DNA of 64,000 nt from Clostridiales bacterium (GCA_015056085.1 SVHA01000001.1:248001-312000), one strand, 5' to 3'. Counted from the first letter of the stretch, positions 7,132 through 17,647 are shown. Made by a program: numbers and translations. The notes: generated by a model from the letters alone, not told the origin.

Positions 7132-9663
7132 TTATGCCGTTTCGATGGCGTTGGCTTCGTGGAGTTTCAGATATTCCACGGCCCATTCACGCATCTTGTA
7201 CTTCTGAATCTTGCCAGCGGCGTTCATGGGGAAGCCGTCCACAAAGGCGACGTAGCGGGGCGTCTTGTGCTTTGCCATGTGGGTCAGCACATATTCCTTC
7301 ATTTCCGCCTCGGTGCTTTCTTCGCCCTCCCGCAGGATGACGCAGGCCATGATTTCCTCACCGTACTGCTTGTCCGGCACGCCGATCACCTGCACGTCCT
7401 TCACCTTGGGGTGGGTGTAGAGAAAGTCCTCGATCTCCTTGGGATAGATATTCTCGCCGCCGCGGATGATCATGTCCTTGATACGTCCGGTGATCTTGTA
7501 ATAGCCGTTTTCATCCCTGCGGGAAAGGTCGCCGGTGTGCAGCCAGCCTTCGCTGTCAATGGCAGCGGCGGTGGCTTCGGGCATCTTATAGTAGCCCTTC
7601 ATGATGTTATAGCCCCTTGCGACAAACTCGCCGTCCACGCCATCGGGCACAGGCTGATTCGTCTCGGGGTCCACAATACGGCATTCCACGCCGAAAATCG
7701 CCTGACCGACAGTGTTCACACGGGCTTCAATGGAATCGGAGGTCTTGGACATGGTGGTGGCGGGACTGGCTTCCGTCTGACCGTAGGTAATGCAGATTTC
7801 ATCCATGTGCATCTTTTGGATGACCTCTTCCATCACCTTGATGGGACAGGGGCTGCCCGCCATGATGCCAGTACGCATATGAGAGAAATCCGTCTTTTCA
7901 AAGTCTTCATGGCCCAGCATGGCGATGAACATGGTAGGCACACCATGGAAGCAGGTGATTTTTTCCTGATTGATACAGGCGAGGCCCCTGCGGGGAGAGA
8001 ACGCCGGGATGGGGCTCATGGTTACGCCGTGGGTCATGGAGGCGGTCATGGCCAGCACCATGCCGAAGCAGTGGAACATGGGCACCTGGATCATCATGCG
8101 GTCCGCAGTGGACAAATCCATGCAGTCGCCGATGGCCTTGCCGTTGTTGACCACGTTGTAGTGGGTCAGCATGACGCCCTTGGGGAAGCCGGTGGTGCCG
8201 GAAGTGTACTGCATATTGCACACGTCATGCTTGCTGATGGCATTGGCACGGCGAGCGACTTCTTCATAAGGCACACGGTCGGCAAAGGAGAGGGCCTGAT
8301 CCCAGGAAAGGCAGCCAGGCTGCTGGCTTTCCACAGTGACGATGCGCCTGAGGAAGGGGAACTTGCGGGTGTGCAGGGGCGCCATGGGATCGTGATCCGC
8401 CAGTTCGGGGCACAGTTCCTTCATGATGCCCACATAGTCGCTGTCTTTATAGCCGTCCACCATCACCAGCGTGTGGGTATCGCTCTGGCGCAGGAGGTAT
8501 TCAGCCTCGTGAATCTTGTAGGCGGTGTTCACCGTCACCAGCACGGCGCCGATTTTCACCGTTGCCCAGAAGGTAATGTACCACGCGGGAACATTGGTGG
8601 CCCAGATCGCCACATGGTCGCCGGGATTGACGCCCATGCCGATCAGCGCCCGGGCGAACTGATCCACATCATCCCGGAACTGGGAGTAGGTGCGGGTGTA
8701 ATCAAGGGTGGTATAGCGGAAGGCATACTGGTCGGGGAATTCCTCCACCATGCGGTCCAGCACCTGGGGGAAAGTCAGGTCGATGAGGTGATTCTTCGGC
8801 CAGACGTACTTGCCCGTCTTGCGGATGTTATCCTGCAGACGGCGGCTTTCCGCCGTGCCGGGCAGGAACTGCTCCATATAGTTGGCAAAGTGGGGGAACA
8901 CGATGCCGGCGCTTTCCAGATCGGGCGCATAGGCGCGCAGCCATTCCAGGCTGATATATCCTTCGTAGTTGATGGAATCCAGCGCACGTACCATCTGGGC
9001 CACAGGCAGATCGCCCTCGCCCATCATGCGATAGCGCACCTTGTCGCCTTCCATCACGGAATCCTTGATATGCACGTGTTTGATGTACATACCCAGATTC
9101 TGCACGGTGGTTTCCGGCTTTTCGTTCATGAACCGATAGGGGTGATGCATATCCCACAGGGCGCCCACGGAATCGGACTTGGTACGGATGAGCAGCTCAT
9201 GCAGGCGAGCGGTATCAGCATAGACGCCGTTGGTTTCCACCAGCAGCGTGACGCCCTTTTCCTCGGCAAAGGGCAGCACTTCCATCAGCGCAAACAGCAC
9301 CTGATCGTCATCCACAGGTCCTTCCACATCGGCGTTGCGGTCGCCCAGCAGGCGGATATACTTCGCCCCCAGGCGGCTGGCGAGGTGAATATACTCGATG
9401 ATCTCCGCCTTGGTTTCGGGCCAGGTTTCGGCGTCCTTCAGCACGCAGCCGGTGGACAGGCAGGGCACTTCCAGGTGCATCCGCTTCAGGGTCTGCACCG
9501 TCTGGTCGATGTACTTGTCGGTGAAGGGCTTGGCGTGAATGGAGAACATCTCGTTACGCAATCCGCGCACTTCAATGCCGCCAAAGCCAAAATCCTTAGC
9601 CATGGCATAAATGTCGGACCATTCAAAATCCGGGCAGCCCAGGGTGGAAAAACTCAGTTTCAT
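7132..9663 (-). CDS. Fusion: xylose isomerase-like TIM barrel + acyl-CoA synthetase
   Basis: 843 residues with two enzymes in one chain. Residues 1 to about 275 form a sugar-phosphate isomerase/epimerase-type TIM barrel (AP endonuclease 2 fold): LLVETNG, ALWDMHHPY, HVHIKDS and YISLEW supply the usual Glu/Asp/His metal ligands. From about 300 on it is an ANL-family AMP-dependent ligase: YTSGTTGFPKG (about 485), HTGDL, GRIKDMIIRGGENIYP and the catalytic Lys in NAAGKIQK (about 816), closest in look to short/medium-chain acyl-CoA synthetases. ATG 9663 follows AGGAGG. It is led by its own promoter and a T-box leader (see 9706-10001), which is unexpected for such an enzyme. Substrates are unknown; an aryl or branched-chain acid is possible. 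Confidence 0.88.
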   Translation of the reverse strand: MKLSFSTLGCPDFEWSDIYAMAKDFGFGGIEVRGLRNEMFSIHAKPFTDKYIDQTVQTLKRMHLEVPCLSTGCVLKDAETWPETKAEIIEYIHLASRLGAKYIRLLGDRNADVEGPVDDDQVLFALMEVLPFAEEKGVTLLVETNGVYADTARLHELLIRTKSDSVGALWDMHHPYRFMNEKPETTVQNLGMYIKHVHIKDSVMEGDKVRYRMMGEGDLPVAQMVRALDSINYEGYISLEWLRAYAPDLESAGIVFPHFANYMEQFLPGTAESRRLQDNIRKTGKYVWPKNHLIDLTFPQVLDRMVEEFPDQYAFRYTTLDYTRTYSQFRDDVDQFARALIGMGVNPGDHVAIWATNVPAWYITFWATVKIGAVLVTVNTAYKIHEAEYLLRQSDTHTLVMVDGYKDSDYVGIMKELCPELADHDPMAPLHTRKFPFLRRIVTVESQQPGCLSWDQALSFADRVPYEEVARRANAISKHDVCNMQYTSGTTGFPKGVMLTHYNVVNNGKAIGDCMDLSTADRMMIQVPMFHCFGMVLAMTASMTHGVTMSPIPAFSPRRGLACINQEKITCFHGVPTMFIAMLGHEDFEKTDFSHMRTGIMAGSPCPIKVMEEVIQKMHMDEICITYGQTEASPATTMSKTSDSIEARVNTVGQAIFGVECRIVDPETNQPVPDGVDGEFVARGYNIMKGYYKMPEATAAAIDSEGWLHTGDLSRRDENGYYKITGRIKDMIIRGGENIYPKEIEDFLYTHPKVKDVQVIGVPDKQYGEEIMACVILREGEESTEAEMKEYVLTHMAKHKTPRYVAFVDGFPMNAAGKIQKYKMREWAVEYLKLHEANAIETA

Positions 9664-9705
9664 GGTATGACCTCCTCTTGTGCCAGTGCGGAAACATCAG
9701 GCAAC

Positions 9706-9756
9706 AAAAAATGCCTCCATCTCCGCAAACCCATATTGCTTGCAAGAGACGAAAGC
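9706..9756 (-). terminator. T-box regulated terminator
   Basis: On the minus strand GCTTTCGTCTC pairs with GAGATGGAGGC (several G-T pairs), extended inward by GCAA/TTTGC after a bulge, and is followed by ATTTTTT. It lies between the T-box core and the ribosome site of the fusion gene. Confidence 0.82.
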
Positions 9757-10001
9757 GACATCGGACAAATCCGTTCTTCTTCCGCGGTACCACTCTTGTT
9801 GACGGCTCATGCCGCCCGCTCCGGCATCCTGAAAAATGCCTCTCCCTCTCACGGTGGAATCCGTCCGGCTTTACCGGGATGCAAGCATCCTTTGAGCCGA
9901 CCGCTCGGAGGCCAGTACCGATGGGTATCCCCGCCTGCTCGCACCACCGCAGGCTCTCTGATGGCGGACACGTCACCGTTTCTCCCCGTCTTGGCGTTTA
10001 T
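9706..10001 (-). promoter_or_regulatory. T-box riboswitch leader before the TIM-barrel/acyl-CoA ligase fusion
   Basis: On the minus strand the T-box core GAGTGGTACCGCGG lies at 9782-9796. Upstream is a stem I distal part typical of T-boxes: an AGAGA bulge followed by GCCTGC, a ten-base loop and GCAGGC, then GAGC after the specifier region. The bulge UGGU would pair with a tRNA ending ACCA, that is discriminator A. The specifier is not certain: TAC (9916-9918, Tyr) and the overlapping ACT (Thr) both lie in the loop; the discriminator rules against Trp. Downstream is the terminator at 9706-9756. Together they form a transcription attenuator reading charged versus uncharged tRNA. Confidence 0.85.
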
Positions 10002-10007
10002 GGGAGT

Positions 10008-10036
10008 ATATTACCATTTCACTTCAATGCTGTCAA
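10008..10036 (-). promoter_or_regulatory. Strong extended -10 promoter for the T-box leader
   Basis: Minus strand TTGACA (10031-10036), 17-base spacer, TAATAT (10008-10013) with TGG in front. It lies 40 bases past the murA stop, so the fusion is transcribed separately from murA. Confidence 0.85.
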
Positions 10037-10076
10037 GGTCGTGATTGTATTTTTCTTGTACGATTTCACAGGTTTT

Positions 10077-11345
10077 TCAGCCTCTGACTTCCTCTTCTGG
10101 CAGGGTGATTTCCTCAACCTGCGCTCCCAGAGACCTGAGCATTGCCGGCAGGTTTTCGTACCCTCTTGCGATGTGCCCATAAGGGTCAGAGAGCAGCGTC
10201 TCCCCTTCCGCCAGCATCCCCGCCAGCATCAGCGCGGCGCCGCCCCGTAGATCGGGTGAAGTCACCGGCGCACCCGCCAGAGGTCTGCCGCCCTCCACCA
10301 GCGCGATTCTGTCCTCGATGCGGATATTCGCTCCCAGGCGGGCCATTTCTCTGGCGTGCATGAAACGGTTCTCAAAGATGGTTTCCAGGAACACGCTCGT
10401 CCCTTTCAGCCCCAGCGACAGCGCCATCAGCGGCGCCTGCAGATCAGTGGGAAAGCCGGGAAAAGCCAGCGTCCTCACATGGACTGGCTCTCTGGCCCTG
10501 CCGGACAGGCGCAGTCCGGCGCTGTCCTCGTGGAGCACAACTCCCGTTTCCGTCAGTTTGTGGAGCATCGCCCTGAGATGTTCCGGCCTGGCACCTCTGA
10601 TGAGCACGCTGCCTTCCGTCATGGCGGAGGCACACAGAATCGTACCCGCTTCGATTCGGTCGGGGATGGGCCGATAGGTGCAGCCGTGGAGTTCCTTCTG
10701 ACCCTCAATGGTGATGGTTCCCGTGCCGCCTCCTGTGATGCGGGCACCCATTTCGTTCAGGCAGGTGCAAAGATCCACGATTTCCGGCTCTTTGGCGGCG
10801 TTCTCGATTCTCGTGGATCCCTTGGCAAGCACCGCCGCCAGCAGAATGTTCTCGGTGGCGCCGACGCTGGGGAAATCAAGATACACGTTCCCGCCGGTCA
10901 GTTCCCCCTGAAGCGTCACAGAGCCCGGCGTGGTGGTGGCCTGGGCGCCCAGCGCCTGCATCCCCCGGATGTGCAGGTCAATGGGTCTTTGGCCGATGGC
11001 GCAGCCGCCCGGCAAGGCCACCCGGGCATACCCGGTACGGGCCAGCAGCGGACCCATCACCAGCACTGACGCCCGCATACGGCTCAATAGCGTTTCAGAA
11101 TGGGGGGACACCGGCTCATCCGACCACAGGGTCAATTCCGGGCCATTCCTGCGGACATTCACGCCACATTCGGAGAGAATCTCCACCAGCGTTTCCACGT
11201 CTTTGAGCACCGGCACCCGCTCGATGGTCATGGGCTCCCTCGTCAACAGAGAGGCGCACATCAGCGGCAGCACGGCATTTTTCGCCGAATGAACCGTCAC
11301 TTCCCCCTGAAGCCGCTCACAGTGGCGGATGCGATAGGTCGCCAT
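10077..11345 (-). CDS. murA: UDP-N-acetylglucosamine 1-carboxyvinyltransferase MurA
   Basis: Cytoplasmic EPT-family enzyme that transfers enolpyruvate from PEP to UDP-GlcNAc, the first committed step of peptidoglycan synthesis. 422 residues, full length. Lys22-Asn23 in SAKNA and the catalytic Cys115 in LPGGCAIGQRP are present at the canonical positions, so fosfomycin sensitivity at the Cys is expected. ATG 11345 is chosen because GGGGG lies 5 bases upstream. No clear terminator separates it from the T-box promoter downstream. A second murA copy elsewhere is possible, as in many Firmicutes. Confidence 0.95.
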   Translation of the reverse strand: MATYRIRHCERLQGEVTVHSAKNAVLPLMCASLLTREPMTIERVPVLKDVETLVEILSECGVNVRRNGPELTLWSDEPVSPHSETLLSRMRASVLVMGPLLARTGYARVALPGGCAIGQRPIDLHIRGMQALGAQATTTPGSVTLQGELTGGNVYLDFPSVGATENILLAAVLAKGSTRIENAAKEPEIVDLCTCLNEMGARITGGGTGTITIEGQKELHGCTYRPIPDRIEAGTILCASAMTEGSVLIRGARPEHLRAMLHKLTETGVVLHEDSAGLRLSGRAREPVHVRTLAFPGFPTDLQAPLMALSLGLKGTSVFLETIFENRFMHAREMARLGANIRIEDRIALVEGGRPLAGAPVTSPDLRGGAALMLAGMLAEGETLLSDPYGHIARGYENLPAMLRSLGAQVEEITLPEEEVRG

Positions 11346-11466
11346 GCCATGCCCCCTTTTTTGATGGGTTTGCCCATGCATTCATGTCCTCATCGTTCCC
11401 CGAAAAGCGAAAGATGATACGCAGGAATTTCAGCATGATTTTTCCCATCAGAACGGTCGCATCTCC

Positions 11467-11495
11467 TTGACTTTTGGCGCATTTTTCTGCATAAT
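11467..11495 (+). promoter_or_regulatory. Promoter for the long leader of the DUF512 operon
   Basis: TTGACT (11467-11472), 17-base spacer, CATAAT (11490-11495). The transcript would begin near 11502, giving a leader of about 335 bases before the DUF512 gene. Between murA and this promoter (11346-11466) I see nothing recognisable. Confidence 0.65.
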
Positions 11496-11588
11496 AAATA
11501 AGATATGATGCGCAAGTATGCTCATATCAGTCTCTCGTAAAAAGTTCGGGCATTCAGTGCAGTAACTCGCCGTCAGCAGACATAAAAT

Positions 11589-11672
11589 CGAAAACTGACG
11601 AGCCCCTTCGGGACGATTATACGGTGCGAAGCCCCCTGTGCGTCAGTTTTCGTGCGATTTCGTAAGAAATCG
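11589..11672 (+). repeat. Two hairpins in the DUF512 leader
   Basis: A perfect 12-base inverted repeat CGAAAACTGACG (11589-11600) / CGTCAGTTTTCG (11641-11652) encloses 40 bases. Directly after it comes CGATTTC-GTAA-GAAATCG (11655-11672), a seven-pair hairpin with a GTAA tetraloop. No known riboswitch core was recognised in it; it may be a structured leader or small RNA. Confidence 0.6.
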
Positions 11673-11679
11673 TTCCCTT

Positions 11680-11763
11680 ACACGGAGGAACGCCCGTCAG
11701 GGCTGCTTGCAGCCCTGACAGTGACGAAGTGCAAAACTCGAAAAGTACCTTCAGCACTTTTCC
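11680..11763 (+). repeat. Palindromic intergenic repeat, copy A
   Basis: A 24-base palindrome (11696-11719, arms GTCAGGGCTGC/GCAGCCCTGAC around TT) is followed by GTGACG-AGTGCAAAACTC and then a small hairpin GAAAAGT/ACTTTTC. The same order, inverted, occurs at 19382-19468, with few mismatches over about 65 bases. No coding function seen. Confidence 0.75.
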
Positions 11764-11836
11764 GAAACGCTGTGATGCCCATGTATGCGCATCTGTAAAT
11801 TGCGGTGGAAATCATCCATCAGAAAGGCGGGATTTG

Positions 11837-13138
11837 ATGCCCAGCGCCATCACCCATGTGCAGCCCGGTTCCATCGCTGACAGGCTCGGTCTCCAGCCCG
11901 GTGATGTGCTGATGGAGATTGCCGGCGAGGAAATCATCGACCAGATTGATTATCAGGCCCTGACGGCTTCCACCAAGTTCGATGTGGTCTATGCCCGCCA
12001 GAATAAAAAGCACACCGTGAAGGTTCGCAAGCAGGACTGGGAGCCTCTGGGCATCACGCTGGATCAGTCCATCGTGTCCAGCCCCCGCCCCTGCAGGAAT
12101 CACTGCATCTTCTGCTTCATCGATCAGATGCCCCCCGGTATGCGAAAGACGCTGTATGTCAAGGATGATGACTGGCGGCTGTCCCTGATGATGGGCAACT
12201 ACATTACCATGACCAACATCGACGATCAGGAGTTTGACCGCATCATCCGCAGGAAGGTCAGCCCGCTGTTTATCTCCGTCCACACCACCAACCCGGATTT
12301 GCGGGTGATGATGCTACGCAACCCCCGGGCGGGCGAAGTGATGGACAAGATGCAGACGCTAAAAGAAAAGGGCATCCGTTTCCACTGTCAGGTGGTGCTG
12401 TGCCCCGGGTGGAATGACGGTGAAGAGTTACTTCGGACGCTGGCAGACCTCAAAACCCTGCGCCCCGCCATTGAATCGGTAGCGCTGGTGCCCATTGGCC
12501 TGACCAAGTACCGGGACAACCTCCCCTACATCAAGCCCTATGACAAGGATATGGCCGCACAATTGCTGGACATGATTCGCCCCATGCAGGAAGCGTATCT
12601 TTCCGAACTGGGCACAAGGTTTGTGTTCCCCTCGGATGAATTCTACTGCCTCTCCGGGTACACGCTGCCCACGGATGAGGAATACGAGGACTATCCGCAG
12701 ATTGAAAACGGCGTGGGGATGCTTCGGATGTTCGAAACAGACCTCCAGTATGCCGTGGAAGACCTGCCTGCACCAGACGGCCCCCGGCAGCACGTCGTCA
12801 TCGCCTGCGGCACGTCCGTAGCGCCGTTCCTGCAGCAGATGGCGGACGAATATGCCCCGGATCACATCACCGTGACAGTGCAGCCCATCATCAACCGCTT
12901 CTTTGGGGAGACGGTCACTGTGTCGGGGCTGATCACCGGCGGCGATCTGGTGGAACAGTTGCAGGGCGTGAAAGCGGATAAAATCTGCATCGTGCGCAGC
13001 ATGATCCGTGCAGAAGGCGACCTTTTCCTGGATGATATGACCATTGACGAAGTGCGTCAGGCACTCCCCGCCACCCTGTGTATTGTGGAAAACACCGGCG
13101 AGGGATTCTGGCGCGCCATTTCCGGACAGGAGGAGTAA
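11837..13138 (+). CDS. DUF512 radical SAM protein with PDZ-like N-terminus
   Basis: 433 residues. Residues 1-65 look like a PDZ-type module (PGSIADRLGLQPGDVLMEI); a CxxxCxxC iron-sulfur motif (C86, C90, C93 in PCRNHCIFCFIDQ) follows, then a radical-SAM-like barrel and the C-terminal DUF512 region with GVGMLRMF. The family (TIGR03279-like) has no established reaction. ATG 11837 follows AAAGGCGG; the open frame extends upstream but into the palindromic repeat, without a ribosome site. It ends 3 bases before der, the common clostridial arrangement, suggesting a link to ribosome assembly. Confidence 0.9.
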   Translation: MPSAITHVQPGSIADRLGLQPGDVLMEIAGEEIIDQIDYQALTASTKFDVVYARQNKKHTVKVRKQDWEPLGITLDQSIVSSPRPCRNHCIFCFIDQMPPGMRKTLYVKDDDWRLSLMMGNYITMTNIDDQEFDRIIRRKVSPLFISVHTTNPDLRVMMLRNPRAGEVMDKMQTLKEKGIRFHCQVVLCPGWNDGEELLRTLADLKTLRPAIESVALVPIGLTKYRDNLPYIKPYDKDMAAQLLDMIRPMQEAYLSELGTRFVFPSDEFYCLSGYTLPTDEEYEDYPQIENGVGMLRMFETDLQYAVEDLPAPDGPRQHVVIACGTSVAPFLQQMADEYAPDHITVTVQPIINRFFGETVTVSGLITGGDLVEQLQGVKADKICIVRSMIRAEGDLFLDDMTIDEVRQALPATLCIVENTGEGFWRAISGQEE

Positions 13139-13141
13139 ACT

Positions 13142-14476
13142 ATGGCAAGACCTCTGGTGGCCATCGTTGGCCGACCCAACGTGGGTAAATCCACCTTTTT
13201 CAATAAAATGGCGGGCAAGCGCATCTCCATTGTGGAGGACACCCCCGGCGTGACCCGTGACCGCATCTATGCGGACGTGGAGTGGCAGAACCGCAAGTTC
13301 ACCCTCATCGACACCGGCGGCATCGACCCCCGCAGCGATGACGTGCTGCTCTCCCAGATGCGGCGTCAGGCGGAAATCGCCATGGACACCGCCGACGTCA
13401 TCTGCTTTTTCGCCGATGGACGTGACGGCCTGACCGACGACGACCGGGAAGTGGCCAACCTCCTGCGCAAGACCCACAAGCCTCTGCTGCTGGTGGTCAA
13501 CAAGGTGGACCACATCAGCCTCAACGATAACATCTATGAGTTCTACGAGCTGGGTCTGGGCGACCCGATGCCCATCAGCGCCGTGAATATGCTGGGTCTG
13601 GGCGACCTGCTGGAAGAAATCTGCAATCGGCTGCCTCCCCAGGATGAAGACGAGCTGGAAGACGACGCCCATGTGCTGCAGCTGGCTGTGGTCGGCCGCC
13701 CCAACGTGGGCAAGTCCTCGCTGGTGAATAAACTGCTGGGTCAGGAGCGCACCATGGTGTCCGACATTGCCGGCACCACCCGTGACGCCATCGACACCCG
13801 CTTCACCTCCCAGAACGGCACGGAGTACAACATCATCGACACCGCCGGCATCCGCCGCAAGCGCGTGGTGGAAGATGAATCCCTGGAGCGCTACAGCGTG
13901 CTGCGCTCCATTGCCGCCATCCGCCGCTGCGATGTGGCCCTTTTGCTGATTGACGCCCAGGACGGCGTCACCGAGCAGGACACCAAGATCGCCGGTCTCA
14001 TCCGGGAGGAAGGCAAGGCCGTCATCGTGGTGGTGAACAAGTGGGACGCCATCGAAAAGGAAACCGGCACCCTGGAAAACTACAAAAAGCAGGTGCTGGA
14101 TGACCTGAAGTTCATGGACTATGCCCCTGTGATGTTCCTCTCCGCCAAGACGGGCCAGCGTGTGCACACGGTGCTGGACATGGTGGATCAGGTGTGGGCG
14201 CAGGCCTCCAAGCGCATCCCCACGGGCGTGCTCAACGATATTCTCAACGACGCCACCGCCGACCTGCAGCCCCCGGCCACCAACGGACGCCGCCTCAAGA
14301 TTTATTACATCACCCAGGGCTCCACCTGCCCGCCCACGTTCATCCTCTTTGTGAACGAAGAAAACCTGATGCACTTCGCCTACGAGCGCTATCTGGAAAA
14401 CTACTTCCGCAAGACCTTTGATTTCACCGGCACCCCGATCCGCTTCATCCTCAGGGAGAAGAAAAAGGAGGCGTAA
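13142..14476 (+). CDS. der: Ribosome biogenesis GTPase Der
   Basis: Double-GTPase EngA/Der, 444 residues, needed for 50S subunit maturation. First G domain: GRPNVGKST at 10-18, DTGG, NKVD; second: GRPNVGKSS, DTAGIRRK, NKWD; then the C-terminal KH-like domain ending in FTGTPIRFILREKKK, all canonical. GGAGGAG precedes ATG 13142, which lies 3 bases past the DUF512 gene. plsY starts 3 bases after its stop. Confidence 0.97.
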   Translation: MARPLVAIVGRPNVGKSTFFNKMAGKRISIVEDTPGVTRDRIYADVEWQNRKFTLIDTGGIDPRSDDVLLSQMRRQAEIAMDTADVICFFADGRDGLTDDDREVANLLRKTHKPLLLVVNKVDHISLNDNIYEFYELGLGDPMPISAVNMLGLGDLLEEICNRLPPQDEDELEDDAHVLQLAVVGRPNVGKSSLVNKLLGQERTMVSDIAGTTRDAIDTRFTSQNGTEYNIIDTAGIRRKRVVEDESLERYSVLRSIAAIRRCDVALLLIDAQDGVTEQDTKIAGLIREEGKAVIVVVNKWDAIEKETGTLENYKKQVLDDLKFMDYAPVMFLSAKTGQRVHTVLDMVDQVWAQASKRIPTGVLNDILNDATADLQPPATNGRRLKIYYITQGSTCPPTFILFVNEENLMHFAYERYLENYFRKTFDFTGTPIRFILREKKKEA

Positions 14477-14479
14477 CCG

Positions 14480-15082
14480 ATGATGTACCTTCCCTATGTG
14501 GCCATTGCCGTCATTGCCTATCTGATGGGCTCCTTTTCCACGGGCCTGCTGGTGGCGAAGATTCATCACGGCCCCAACCTTCGCCAGGTGGGCTCCAAGA
14601 ACACCGGCGCCAGCAACGTGTTGCGCACCATGGGCCTCAAAAGCGGCGCCATCACCTTCCTTGGGGATTTCCTCAAGGCGCTGCTGGCCTGCGTGATCGG
14701 CCTTGTCTGGATGGGTCACAAAGGCGTGCTGGTGGCGGGTCTGTTCGCTGTTATCGGACACAACTGGCCGGTGTACTATGGCTTCAAGGGCGGCAAAGGC
14801 GTAGCCAGCACCTGTGCGGTCATCCTGATGGGATTCTGGTGGCAGGCACTGATTTGCTACGGCGTCACCATTGGCCTCATCGCCAAAACGAAGTACATCT
14901 CCCTTGGCTCCATGACGCTGGCGGGGCTGTATGCGGTGCTGGTGACCATCACTGCCTGGGGCGACTGGATGGCCATCCTCTGGGCATGGTTGCTGGTGGC
15001 ACTGTGTGTGTGGCGCCACAGGGCGAATATTCGCCGCTTGCTGAACGGAACGGAAGCCAAAATCGGCCAGAAGGCCAAATAA
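14480..15082 (+). CDS. plsY: Glycerol-3-phosphate acyltransferase PlsY
   Basis: Integral membrane enzyme that acylates glycerol-3-phosphate at position 1 from acyl-phosphate, starting phospholipid synthesis. 200 residues with the family motifs GSxNTGASNVLR, GHNWPVYYGFKGGKGVA and several hydrophobic segments. AGGAGG lies 8 bases before the first of two adjacent ATGs. The der-plsY pairing is common in Firmicutes. The partner PlsX is not in the window. Confidence 0.95.
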   Translation: MMYLPYVAIAVIAYLMGSFSTGLLVAKIHHGPNLRQVGSKNTGASNVLRTMGLKSGAITFLGDFLKALLACVIGLVWMGHKGVLVAGLFAVIGHNWPVYYGFKGGKGVASTCAVILMGFWWQALICYGVTIGLIAKTKYISLGSMTLAGLYAVLVTITAWGDWMAILWAWLLVALCVWRHRANIRRLLNGTEAKIGQKAK

Positions 15083-15141
15083 ACCACCACATGATCCGTT
15101 ATTGATACTTTCCTGCCCCGCAGGAAGATGGAGGAATCACC

Positions 15142-16947
<1,806 letters not shown>

Positions 16948-16951
16948 TTCC

Positions 16952-17647
16952 ATGCGAAAATTCAGGCCCACACAAAGAGCCAGCGAGATCATCAAAAGAG
17001 GGACGGACGCCAAATCGTCTGTCCCTTTCCCGCAGGGCGCCCTGCATGAGCGCTCCTCTTTCGTGAGCCGTGAATCCGTTATTTCCGCCCTGCAAAAGGA
17101 CGACTCCGCACACCTGACGCCCCCTGAAGTGCGTAGGCGGCACAGCGTGTGCTTCACCGGGCACCGGCAACTGGACCCGCAGGCCTTGCCCCAGATCACC
17201 CTGCGGCTGGACGCCGTGCTGGAAGCGTGCTACTTAAAGGGCTTCCGGGAGTTCCTCTGCGGCGGTGCGCTGGGCTTTGACGTGCTGTGCGGCGAGCGGG
17301 TGCTTCACCTGAAAAACCGCCACAGCGATGTGCGGCTGATTATGGTACTGCCGTGCAGCAGCCAGAGCATTCGCTGGACGGAGGCAGACTGCCAGCGCTA
17401 TGAGCGGCTGATCTATGTGGCAGATGAAACCCGTGTGCTCTCCCCTGCCTATTATTCCGGGTGCATGATGGTGCGCAACCGCCACATGGTGGACCACAGC
17501 GACCTGTGCATCTGCCTGATGGAGAAACTAAAAGGCGGCACGGTATCCACCGTGGCGTATGCCCTGCAAAGCGGGATTCCCGTGCTGAACATCGCCATGG
17601 CGCAAGCCTGTGCCACCTTTGTGAAAAATGCTGCGCCGCCTGTGTGA
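16952..17647 (+). CDS. SLOG-family protein (DUF1273/YpsA-like)
   Basis: 231 residues. After an N-terminal stretch of about 65 residues without recognisable domain, a Rossmann-like SLOG domain begins with VCFTGHRQL and GGALGFDVLCGERVL, the YpsA pattern expected to bind a nucleotide or nucleotide-derived ligand. It starts 4 bases after lepA. Function is unknown; Bacillus YpsA affects cell division. No terminator is obvious between it and the converging DUF1622 gene. Confidence 0.82.
   Translation: MRKFRPTQRASEIIKRGTDAKSSVPFPQGALHERSSFVSRESVISALQKDDSAHLTPPEVRRRHSVCFTGHRQLDPQALPQITLRLDAVLEACYLKGFREFLCGGALGFDVLCGERVLHLKNRHSDVRLIMVLPCSSQSIRWTEADCQRYERLIYVADETRVLSPAYYSGCMMVRNRHMVDHSDLCICLMEKLKGGTVSTVAYALQSGIPVLNIAMAQACATFVKNAAPPV

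Noticed and set aside
9914-9916. TGG (Trp) as specifier of the first T-box
   Set aside because: The core UGGU demands a tRNA with discriminator A, while bacterial tRNA-Trp has G; the base after the codon is also C, where a purine is usual.
7159-10044. A 961-codon open frame on the plus strand opposite the fusion gene
   Set aside because: Same type of composition artefact, and it would run through the T-box and promoter of the minus strand.
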